Below are positions 54,801 through 64,000 of a stretch of DNA of 64,000 nt, piece after piece. A program made the position numbers and the translations under genes. The first letter of the stretch is position 1, and every line of letters begins with the position of its first letter. The notes below the pieces were generated by a model. It was not told where the DNA came from, searched no databases, and worked only from the letters and a program-made list of their open reading frames with translations. This stretch comes from Acridotheres tristis. Lineage: Eukaryota; Chordata; Aves; Passeriformes; Sturnidae. The DNA lies in assembly GCA_037013685.1 (NCBI GenBank), contig CM072886.1:86372922-86436921 (forward strand), written 5' to 3'.

Positions 54801-55368
54801 GGGATCCGCGGGACAGACCAACACTGCAGCGAGGGGGGGCCCCCAGGGCAATCTCACTCCACCCAAGAGACCTACGCGATGGAAGATTCCTAAACAGCTC
54901 CTGGTTTGAGAGTAAAGAACATTAAAAAAAAAAATCCTAGAATTGTGTTACTGCCGTTGTTTTTCCTTGCTGAAATATTGAAACATGTAGTTCTCCAATA
55001 CTGTAAGATTCAGCCTTTTTGTCTCTCTAACATGGCCTGAAATTTTGCGTAATAAACAGGCCAGAATCGTTCCCTGAAGTTGTGGGAAAAAGCATTTCAC
55101 AGACATAAGATTTGGACAGGAGGGTGAAGGGAAGACCGTACTGTCTGTCTAGGACAAAAAGTAGACTCATCAGCTCCCGACACTGGAATTCAGATGCCGC
55201 TCACGGCTGCCTGTAGCACTCCGCGTTAATGGAACAAAAAGGGCCCGCCGGGGGCGGGGACAGACGCCCGGCAGCGCTCCAGCCTCAGGCGAGTCCTTCT
55301 GTTGGCGCCCCCCCTCCCCCTTTTTCTCCCGACGGATGGGCCGGCCCGGGAGGGGGCGGGGCCGGCAG

Positions 55369-55438
55369 GTGAGTGGCAGCGCCAGGGGTCCGCGCGCTCC
55401 CGGGTTTGTGTGTGGGGGTCCCGCCGTGAGGGGAGCGG

Positions 55439-55493
<55 letters not shown>

Positions 55494-55678
55494 TCGGGCA
55501 TGGGCTCGGGCATGGGGTGCCGTGTCGCGGCCGGGGCTGCCGCTCAGAGCGCGGCCAAGCTCCCAAGTGTCGGGGCCGCCGTTCGCGGGGCTCGGGCAGA
55601 ATTCCCAGTCGCCCAGCGGAAGCGGCCCCGGTCCCTCTGCGCGCTGCTGAGGCCGCATCTCCCCTGTGTGCATCGCAG
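55369..55678 (+). other. Probable first intron of CCDC127 (5'UTR intron)
   Basis: 310 bases bounded by a GTGAGT donor and a catcgcAG acceptor, eight bases before the CCDC127 ATG. It is GC-rich and holds the hexanucleotide repeat at 55437-55516. It could only be confirmed with transcript reads. Confidence 0.6.
55437..55516. repeat. TGGGCA hexanucleotide repeat
   Basis: Eight consecutive TGGGCA units (55441-55488), followed by alternating tgggct and cgggca variants to about 55516. It lies in the GC-rich first intron of CCDC127. Met-Pro and Gly/Trp/Ala frames across it are repeat artefacts. Confidence 0.95.
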
Positions 55679-55686
55679 GTGCCTTC

Positions 55687-57079
55687 ATGAATAACTTAAA
55701 CGACCCTCCCAACTGGAACATCTTGCCCAATCGGCGCGATCCCGGCGATGACGGCAGCCGGTGGAATTACGCCCTGCTGGTCCCCATGCTGGGCCTGGCC
55801 GCCTTCCGTGAGTAGGGGCGAGGGGGGCTCCCGAAGAGTGCGGTGCGAGAGCCATGCCCCGCCTGGGGACTTCCCCAGGCCTTCTTGTTTGTAGCGCTGT
55901 AAACAGCCAGCGCTGTTGGTACCGCTAAGGCTAAGACCACTTTTCGTACACGGAGTCGAATCCATATTTAATAAGCTCCAATATACAAAGCTCTCTCAAG
56001 AAAAATGGGCACAGGATGTGCTGGAGAGCCTAGAGATGTTGCCGATATTTATTTACTGGGCCTAGAAGGTTCTCCATGCAGTATCTGCATCGGAAACCTC
56101 CAGTTTGTTTCTCCATGATCTTATTTTCCTTCTCTAATCTAAGTAGTGCTAATACAGACAATAAAAGAAAAAAAATTTTATTTTATTTTATTTTAGAGAA
56201 AGCGTGATCATTTAAAGTGACTCACTGTGAAGTAGGGATCACGGAAATACATTTTGTGGGGACATATAAATAGGAATGTCACTGGGAAGGGCAAGAAGGG
56301 ATGTTTTTTACCACTTAGTAGCTTAATTTCAGGCATAGCTAATTAATCATACCCCTCATTGTTACATGTTATACTTGCATCTGAGGTCTCCTTTATATGT
56401 GATAGGTTGGATCTGGACCAGAGAATGTCAGAAAGAAATAGAAAAAGAAAAACAGGAGTACTACAGAAAAGAGTCAACATTACAGAAAGACCTGGAAGGC
56501 AAATACCGGGATATAATCACGGAGAATCGTCGTGCTGTTGCTCATCTGGAGGTGGAGCTGGAAAAGGAACGCAACAGGACCCTGAGTTACCGTGAAGCCC
56601 TCGTGTCCCAGAGCCGCAAACTAGTAGAAGAGAGGAAGCTCCTAGAACAGGAGCAGGAGAAGTTGGAGCAAGAAAAACAAGTCCTTATGCACTCTGGAGC
56701 AGAAGGTACCTTGTACCAGAGATGCCTGGCAAAGGAAGAAGAGTGGCAACAGAGAGCCAATATTTTACTTAAAGAATTTGAAGAGGGACTGAAGGAAAGA
56801 CAGGACATCTACTGCAGTCTTATTGTACCCAGAAGTCAGAGACTAGAAATAGAGAAAAATCTGCTAGTTAAAGCAGCAACTAATCCTGTTGCTATGGCTT
56901 TAGATGTGGAGAGTGGTTTAAAAGATATTTTCAAACATGATAACTACTGTGGCAATGTGCTGAACAGAGCCAGAAGTCAAAATGGAAAGCTTATGTGGCT
57001 GTATCTGAGATACTGGGAACTAGCTGTTGAACTGCAGAAATTCAAGAGGGTAGAAAAGGCCATGTTAGGAAAACGCTAG
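55687..57079 (+). CDS. CCDC127: CCDC127, coiled-coil domain-containing protein 127
   Basis: Coding exons 55687-55807 and 56406-57079 join in frame (C/GT giving Arg41) to encode 264 residues against 260 in human. The start MNNLNDPPNWNILPN is nearly identical to human. Residues about 26-44 (WNYALLVPMLGLAAFRWIW) form one hydrophobic membrane-spanning segment. Residues about 45-145 are a long charged coiled coil rich in Glu/Lys/Arg (QKEIEKEKQEYYRK, ENRRAVAHLEVELEKERNRT, RKLVEERKLLEQEQEKLEQ). A conserved C-terminal part follows (FEEGLKERQDIYCSL, LMWLYLRYWELAVELQKFKR), ending LGKR. The molecular role is poorly defined; the human protein has been linked to mitochondrial membranes. It is head to head with SDHA, as in human. 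Confidence 0.97.
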
Positions 57080-59945
57080 GTAGGGGAAGCAGTGAGATTC
57101 CATGTGATCCACCATCATGGTAGGGACAATCACAGTTGTAGTCTGAAGCTGTTAAATTTTTCTGCTGTGTTGCCGTTTCTCCTCCTTCTTGCACTTGTAT
57201 TTGCATGGGACATGTGCAGTGCTGGTGCCTTTCCTCTCACTAACAACAGATGCTCTGGTGAGCTATGCATGCTCCTAAACTCTGTGAGTGTGTTTGTGTT
57301 GCAGTACAGAGATACGCCAACTCCCCAGGTATCAGAAGCAGCAGAACAGAACTCATTTTATAGGGATTTGCCATGCTGATGGTCACACTCCAGCAGCAGG
57401 GAATGGTCATTTGTGTGCTCCAGGTGTGGCAGCACATTGTGCTCCTTATCCCTGACATTTTACATGGTGCCTCAACACTGTCTTTTCTTATTATTTTTTA
57501 AAAAGTTGCTTAAGCAAGACTGATTTTGAGGCAGATGTTTGAGAGAGATGGTGTTGAAGTCAGCTGCTTGACACATAAATCCTACATGTCCGTATGTACA
57601 ATTATATAAATATATATGTGTGTGTGTGTGTGTGTATGTGTTAGTATTCTGAGAGGGGGTATAGTTTGATCCTGTTTCAGATTAGTCAGTCCTGCATTGT
57701 CTTCCAGCTTAATATACAAATAGTGCTTTATAAATTAAACATCCAAAAGATGCTAATTCAAGTAACACAGAAAGAAACAGACTGATGTCTCATTGGCACT
57801 TGGGATCCATTCTCAGATTCTAAGGAATGTATAAATTGGAAGTTACATTTTCATGTATTGGAGATACCTTAAGAATACTTGGTTTTCCCTCAGTCAAGGT
57901 TTTAGTTGTAACCCAACAATGTGCCACCATTATGGATGTCCCCATGCTGCTGCTCTGCCTCTCAGGGCATTGGCTGCCTCTTGGCCTGCTTGCAGGAACC
58001 TACTCGCCATTGCACCTGGCTCTGCACCTTGGACAGGTCCTGTTGGACCATTTGCAGATGGGAACCTAAATGCAGCCTGCACTGGTAGCCACTACTCCCT
58101 CTGCACCTGTCTCCCTTCTCTCAGAACTCATGTACATACTCTTTGCTGCAGCTCTGAAATTTTGTGCTTGTGGTTCACCACTTTACATCCACGACCATGA
58201 AAGCCTACAGATATACAAGCTTTGCAAACTTTTAAGAAAGGGGGCTTTTAAATTTAGCTAGTAAAATAAAATAGATTTGGTAAAAATAAGTACAGTGAAA
58301 TAATACAGGAAAATAAACAGATCCAGATTAAAAAATCCAACAACAAACAACTTTTAAAAACCCAGTGCATTTCAATTTCTTAGAACTTTGAGTATACTTC
58401 AGGTCCTTTTAGCAGTAAGAACCACCTTTTTTTCAAATGTGCCATGTATTTAAAATAATAACAATTTTTTCTTCCCCCTTTCTAATCCAGCCTTAGACCT
58501 CAAAGGGGCAGTGTTTACCCTTTCGTTTATAACATCTAGTCTTCTCTGTTACCTGACTTTGATTAGTGCTGGTAGGTTGTCAGTTCATTAATTAGCAGTT
58601 TATTATTTACTTGGGGCTAGACTTGACAAATGCATTTGCTCTAAGCAATCATGTAGAACCGTGGAAGCAATCCAAGCTAAGTGAATGCCCGTCTTCCTGC
58701 AGATGTGGGGTTTTTCTTTTACTATTTTCTCCTGGTTTCATTTTAGTCTGAGCACAGAAGACAGCAGATAAATCTTTTGAAACAATGTGCACGACTTAAT
58801 CCAGTTACTATGCAGAAATATCTAACATGGAACATAATTCCTGAGCAGAATAGATGTTTCCCAGCTATTCGTTTTTTCAGTTGAGATTTTGCTCACTTTG
58901 GTAGTACTAATTATACTGTTGTATTGACTTATTAATCCTTTTTTCATACAGATTCTTTTAATGAAGTTTTAGGAGACAAACTTGGACAAAAAAAGAGAGA
59001 TCACAGAAGGGCCACTGTTTATCTGGGTGCGAAGCAGCTTGGGAGATGAGAACACAATTGAGTTGCTACTCGTGTGTGACACCCTGAGCCAAGCTGCTGC
59101 AGCTGGACATAGGCACACAGTCTAATTGCCCAGGAGAACAAATTAGTTTGAATAATTTGTGTGTAGTTACTCAAACCTGTAATTTGAATAACAGTCCGTG
59201 TGTAATTCCTTCAGGATGTGGAAAGTGGCCATCCAGCTGTGGCACACTTCACACATTCCTACAGGCAGCTAAGCCACTCAGCTGACTGAGAGCAGACAGT
59301 GAATCAGTGCCAGTGTATTTGAGATTCCTGCCTTGAATTTGTACAAGTTAGCATTAAAAGGTCAAAGATTTTATGCTTTTTCATTTTTCCATAGTTTGTC
59401 ACTCATCACTCAAAATGTTTAAAGAAAATGTAATCAAGGGTAAAATACTATTTTTTCAGTATGGATATGTACATTGAAGCCTTATACACTTGAATGTTCA
59501 GGGTTGGACACAATGTAGTAAAGGTTTGTTAATCACTTTCTCTTTTTTACAAGTGTCATTTATTTGTACAACTAATTGAGCTATTGTTCATGGACTCTTT
59601 GAAGATCGTTGTATCAAAACAGAAGGGTTGTTTCAGAAGGCTTTTTAAAAGTTTGTAACTGATTTAGAAGCACTGGTCCCATTAGTTTCTACCAAAACTC
59701 GTGTTTGTGGGTATGTAATGTATTTTTGAAATATTCACCCTTTGTAGGTTGTTATACTGAAAATTCTAATATAAGTTTTATCTTGCCCAGCACTTGTTCT
59801 GAATTGGTTAGTTGTTTGGAACTGCCCATATTCATATGTAGAATGCAAGAATAATTTGTTTTCAAAGTATTTAATGAACTTATTTTTATTATAAAATTGT
59901 CACTCAGCTGTTAAACAACAATTAATAAAAACCTTTACATATTTC
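57080..59945 (+). other. Probable long CCDC127 3'UTR
   Basis: AT-rich sequence with no gene signature follows the stop codon. A canonical AATAAA at 59924-59929 is a plausible end; earlier A-rich candidates near 58262-58315 and a later one near 60374 are possible alternatives. It contains a TG repeat at 57616-57635. The 3' end is an inference. Confidence 0.4.
57616..57635. repeat. TG dinucleotide microsatellite
   Basis: About ten TG units after a TA-rich stretch, in the presumed CCDC127 3'UTR. Confidence 0.9.
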
Positions 59946-61520
59946 TGCCCTGCTTTGTAACTTGGGCAAGGTGGGTGGGAGAAATAGAATTTGCTACTTT
60001 ATTCAGACTTTCCAAACTAATCACACCATTTTAGGTTTTATGAATTGTACATTTTTTAAATTGGCAGTAAAAGGTTTTGGCCTTGGTACAGGGAAACGAA
60101 TATGTTATAAATTTTTTTCGTAGGAAAGAACACAGGTAAGTGCGGAGCATTAACTAAAGATGTGGGGTTAAAGGTGACCATCCCTCTGAAAGACTGAGGA
60201 CATTCCTTTGACACAATGTTGCATAGGATATTCTGCCTTCCTCCAGAATCGCTCAGATGTCTCAATTCTGCATGTCAGCTGCTTTTCATTTCTTTCATCT
60301 TCCTGCTCTCTGTGAAGAACTGCAGTGCAGCTGCTCTAGGACAGTGTTCAGACACTGGAAATCCTTGTTCTGTAATAAAAGATCCTCAATCTATTTGTAT
60401 TTGACACAATCCTTCACCATCCCCTGGCTCTTTAAAACGTGGGTTTGAGCACTCCTGTGTGAGGATGGGAAAACTGAGTGTTCCTCTGCAGGATACAAGG
60501 CAGAAACAGTGGTCAATGGTTCAGTTACTGTGGTGAAATCAAAGGAATTTGAGTTTACTGCTTTGAAAAAAGGATGAAAGGCAAACTTATAGTTGCAGTT
60601 GTGGTGCAGCTGGATAGGAAGGCTTTTTTATGCCAAGGCCCACATTTACTGGTCATTAATTTACTGCCTGGTCCAGCAGCTTTCCCTGGTCACTGCATAT
60701 CTGAGACATCAGATGGACCTGCTAAGAAGTAACTCACTGAAATTTAGCATAGCTCAGCAATGAGGCAATGGCCACTTCACAGCAAAACAGCAGAGTGATT
60801 GCTGCAACAAAAACTGAAAGTAAAGGAAAGTAAACTGAAAGTAAATGTGCTTCTGGAAACAAGGAGTCTGTGGGTGAGAGTTTGAAGAGATCTGGTGGAT
60901 TGTGGGAATAGTGGTGGCAGCTGTTCACAGTCGTGCACCCAACAGCCCTGTGCTGCAATCACCTGGGCTGTCCAGCTGCTGGAAAAATGCCTCTTCACTC
61001 TTATATTCATAACAGGTTTATATGTCTGAGATAGCTCACCTCTAAACTTATCGCGATCAGAACAAAATCCTCAGCTGCTGTGGTTGATGCTTGTGTCACT
61101 GGATGCTGCTTCCCCCTTGTGGCTGAAGACTCTTCCACTGGAGAACATCTCCTATTGCTACACAGTCAGAGCTCTCGGGCCCAAACACCTCCGGGGGTAA
61201 TAACAAGAAAGGTGACCAAAGCAGAATGAACTTGTCTCCACCGAGGTGGGTGCTGCGGCACACTGCTGTGTTAAGGCAGCAGGCAGGGGCTGGGTGTAGT
61301 GCAGCAATATATTAGCACCTCATTGTATATTGCAGCACTAGAAAAGAAAACCTTGATGAACTCGATTAGAGAGCACTGTTCTTTGTTTAATGAGGATGGC
61401 AAGAAGCAATCTATAACTGTCAACATGTTCTGCTGCCAGCTGGAGGAGAGACACTTGTGAGACAGTTCCCAAGCAATTGCACTTCACTGGTTTAAAAATT
61501 TGTGGAGATGCTGACCATTA

Positions 61521-61935
61521 CAGGATGGTTTGGGTTGGAAGCAACCTTTAAAACTCATCTTGTCCAACTCACCTGCAATGACAAAGGACATCTCTAAACA
61601 GACCAGGTTGCTGAGAACGTCATCCAACCAGACCTTGAATGTTTCCAGGGATGAAACACCTCTATGGGCAGCCTATGCCAGTTTTTCAAAACCCTTGCTG
61701 TAAAAAAATTCTACATTATGTCTAGTCTAAACCAACCCTCTTTTGGTTTAAAAGCATTATCCCTTGTCCTATCACAACAGGCCCTGCTAAAAATTTATCC
61801 CTATTAATAAGAAGCCGCCTTGAAGTGCTTAAAGGCTACAGTAAGATTCCTCTGAATCTTTTGTTCTCCAGGCTGAACAACCCCAATTCTCTCAGCCTGT
61901 CTTCATAGAAGAAGGACTCCAGCCTTCTGATCATG
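61521..61935 (-). mobile_element. CR1 LINE 3' fragment
   Basis: Reverse-complement CR1 phrases: 'aggatggtttgggttggaagc', 'gaccaggttgctgagaacg', 'ccttgaatgtttccagggatg', 'tctccaggctgaacaacccc', 'ctctcagcctgtcttcatag'. Confidence 0.93.
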
Positions 61936-63132
61936 AGATCAGACAATTTGGTGCTCTCCACAGAAGCATTTCTACCCCTATGCTCCTTACCTGTATTTCC
62001 CCCCAAAGTTATTACAAAGGTAAAATGTGTTCAAAGATTAAAGCAATATTTTGGTGATCCTCTGACTGTATATAGTGAAATATTAAAGACAGCACATCTC
62101 CCTCCCTGGTGTCAAAAAGAAGAACAAAATAACAAAGCATGCTTCTGCTGTAGTCGATATTACTTCAGTTAAATATTTATATATAGACTGAAGTAAATAT
62201 TAGGCAAACTACCAGTATAGACAAACATAAAGATTGAACGATTGTGCCTCTTTCTGAGAGATAAAAAGGAGAAAGAGGCTATGTGGGCATCAGTGTCAGC
62301 TCAGTTCTGGATGAACTACACCAGATGTGCTGTTCATAGCTTGTTCCCTTTAATTTTTCTCAGTGTCTAGGGACACTGAAACTTCCACAATAAACATAAA
62401 CTGAAAGTTTCTAGGCATGTCAGAGTGCTGGAGGAAACCCCTTGACACCATAAAAGCACTCAGAATGGGATGCATGTGGAAGTCACTGTGTGTGACATCC
62501 TACCTCTTTTGTGTTCCCAGTAGTCTGGGACAGACTTCCAACAATAACTCAGTGCTGTCTTACTTTTCCCTTGCAGTGACACTTGTTGGCACAAGTTGGA
62601 ACTTCTCTCCAATCTGGAGAAATGTACAATCTCATGGGAAGAAATTTAGGCTCCAAAGTTTATTGGACATCTCCAAAGTCTTTAGGTATCCCTGCTTGAA
62701 CTGCTGTGGGCTAGTGGTAGCAGTTTTCAAGCACTCACAGAGGAAATCCAGTCATGCCTGCTGAGGAGCTGTGAGAGCTGTGCCTTTTGGTTACTTATCA
62801 GGTAGAGTTTGAGGACAACGGAGCATAAAACTTAGATCAAGTTAAAGATCTACAAATCATTTATTGGCAAGGTAAACTGCATGACCACCTGGGATTGTTT
62901 ATTACCCTTGAAACTAAGCAACTCTGAAATATTTTGCCTGTGTATCTCCCTTTCAAAGATGATCATTGTTGCCCCCTAGGCTGGAGATTTTGAGTCTGCT
63001 TTTGAGCCAGGGGCTCCCTTTTTGCACATCAATTCAAGGATGTTACCCACTGGCAGCTTGTAAAAGGATTATTGTATTTTTTCCTCCTATTTTAAAGGAT
63101 GGGCTGTCACAGAGACTATTTAATTTAACTTT

Positions 63133-63291
63133 TCCTTCTCCTCCTCCTCCTTCTCCTTCTCCTTCTCCTTCTCCTTCTCCTTCTCCTTCTCCTTCTCCTT
63201 CTCCTTCTCCTTCTCCTTCTCCTTCTCCTTCTCCTTCTCCTTCTCCTTCTCCTTCTCCTCCTCCTCCTCCTCCTTCTCCTTCTCCTTCTTC
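63133..63291. repeat. TTCTCC hexanucleotide microsatellite
   Basis: Eighteen uninterrupted TTCTCC units (63151-63258), flanked by CTC/TCC variants. It is a pure pyrimidine (plus) and purine (minus) tract with mirror symmetry. The Ser-Pro and Lys-Glu frames are artefacts. Confidence 0.97.
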
Positions 63292-63835
63292 CTCACCATC
63301 TTTGCATTTCCATCCTTTCCCAGTTTAGGTTTATTACACAAGCAAGAGTAATTGTATTGCTCTATATGATGCTTTGACTACCAAGTAGAAGCTGACTGGA
63401 AAGAAAATGGAATTAAGGCTGGTAAGATATTGCTACAGAATTACTAGAGTAAGAGATTTCACTCCAGTATCTGCTGCAGTACTAAAAAGGGTCACAAAAT
63501 AATTTAGTTCATCCTAATAGCCTGGTATATTGCAAGGAATGATGTAAATATCTGGAGAGTTACAGATTTGTCCTATGTCATATCAGACATGATAGAATCA
63601 CAATGAAAGGATCATATTGCATTTCATGCCTGAAACTATTGGTTGCAACCTGAAACCTAGTTGCAAACAATGTGTATTGCCAGTGGTCTCTGCTTTTCTC
63701 AATGGCTTTACATGAAAGAAACTGGTTTTTCAAGAGTAGTCCTGTCCTTCTTCCTATTTGTCCTCCCCTTCACAGGATCCAGATAAAAAACTTCCCCCGA
63801 GGCAGTCTCCTCCAGCCTATGATGGAGGGCAGAAG

Positions 63836-63912
63836 AATCATAGAATCATAGAATATCTGAATTGGAAGGAACCCAGAAGGATCATTAGCTCCAACTCCCT
63901 GCTCCTCACAGA
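63836..63912 (-). mobile_element. CR1 LINE terminal fragment
   Basis: Begins with the doubled 'aatcatagaatcatagaat' tail followed by 'ctgaattggaaggaaccc' and 'ctccaactccctgctcc', the reverse complement of the CR1 3' end. The octamer tail is the hallmark of CR1. Confidence 0.88.
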
Positions 63913-64000
63913 AGCATAGCTGCATATAACTTTGCATAGCTGCAAAAGATTTCCGTTTGCTTTTAAATTATCTGAAATTTTTATTGTGACAATAAGTAGG

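Larger units (their letters stand above)
54747..55686. promoter_or_regulatory. Shared SDHA-CCDC127 divergent promoter region
   Basis: The 940 bases between the two start codons are GC-rich at both ends with an AT-rich centre (about 54900-55090). The SDHA side carries a run of 12 G (54764-54775) and the NRF-1-like site. The CCDC127 side carries GC boxes (gggggcggggccgg at about 55351-55365), a probable 5' non-coding exon ending at 55368 (gcag/GTGAGT), and an intron to the acceptor at 55678. The two genes are also neighbours in human. Confidence 0.75.
59946..64000. other. Intergenic DNA downstream of CCDC127
   Basis: No coding exon recognised. Holds CR1 fragments at about 61521-61935 and 63836-63912, an imperfect hairpin at 62157-62200 and a large TTCTCC microsatellite at 63133-63291. 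In human the next gene is LRRC14B; no part of it is recognised here. Confidence 0.6.

Noticed and set aside
55170..55730. 186-codon His/Ala-rich and Met-Pro repeat frames
   Set aside because: Translations of the TGGGCA hexanucleotide array inside the CCDC127 5' intron; no conserved protein.
63120..63341. Lys-Glu repeat protein or Ser-Pro repeat protein
   Set aside because: Both are reading frames of the TTCTCC microsatellite with no flanking gene structure.

Overview
This is nuclear DNA from a vertebrate, almost certainly a bird. Five intron-containing protein genes can be assembled exon by exon. The spacers and introns carry about eleven CR1 (chicken repeat 1) LINE fragments, several ending in the CR1-type tail that reads 'agaatcatagaat' in reverse, plus one clean solo LTR. 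The species cannot be fixed from sequence alone; the repeat mix suggests a songbird or relative, which is an inference.

Layout, left to right. (1) 1-11878, minus: BAG1, six coding exons, with the last exon beyond the left edge. (2) 12725-21326, minus: CHMP5, complete, eight exons, 219 codons. (3) 22291-37655, minus: FH (fumarate hydratase), complete, ten exons, 509 codons. (4) 37929-38567: a solo LTR with 5-bp target duplication, between FH and SDHA. (5) 39902-54746, minus: SDHA (succinate dehydrogenase flavoprotein), complete, fifteen exons, 665 codons. (6) 55687-57079, plus: CCDC127, two coding exons, 264 codons, head to head with SDHA across a GC-rich spacer. (7) 57080-64000: a probable long CCDC127 3'UTR, then intergenic DNA with CR1 pieces and a large TTCTCC microsatellite.

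All splice junctions I used are GT-AG, keep frame, and give proteins matching the expected family lengths. GC-rich, CpG-dense islands lie at the 5' end of every gene: about 11640-12130, 21150-21480, 37100-37900 and 54400-55700.

SDHA makes fumarate and FH converts it to malate, so two consecutive TCA-cycle enzymes sit in tandem on one strand with 2.2 kb between them. CHMP5 (ESCRT-III) and BAG1 (HSP70 co-chaperone) are unrelated to that pathway. In humans these genes lie on three chromosomes (9p13: BAG1, CHMP5; 1q43: FH; 5p15.33: SDHA, CCDC127), so the window joins three human synteny blocks. BAG1 and CHMP5 are in tandem here, whereas in humans they are divergent.

I found no phage, CRISPR, toxin or other unknown gene system. 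The features most worth a second look are gene order, a perfect 20-bp hairpin in a BAG1 intron, the solo LTR 274 bp from the FH start codon, and a hexanucleotide repeat in the first CCDC127 intron.
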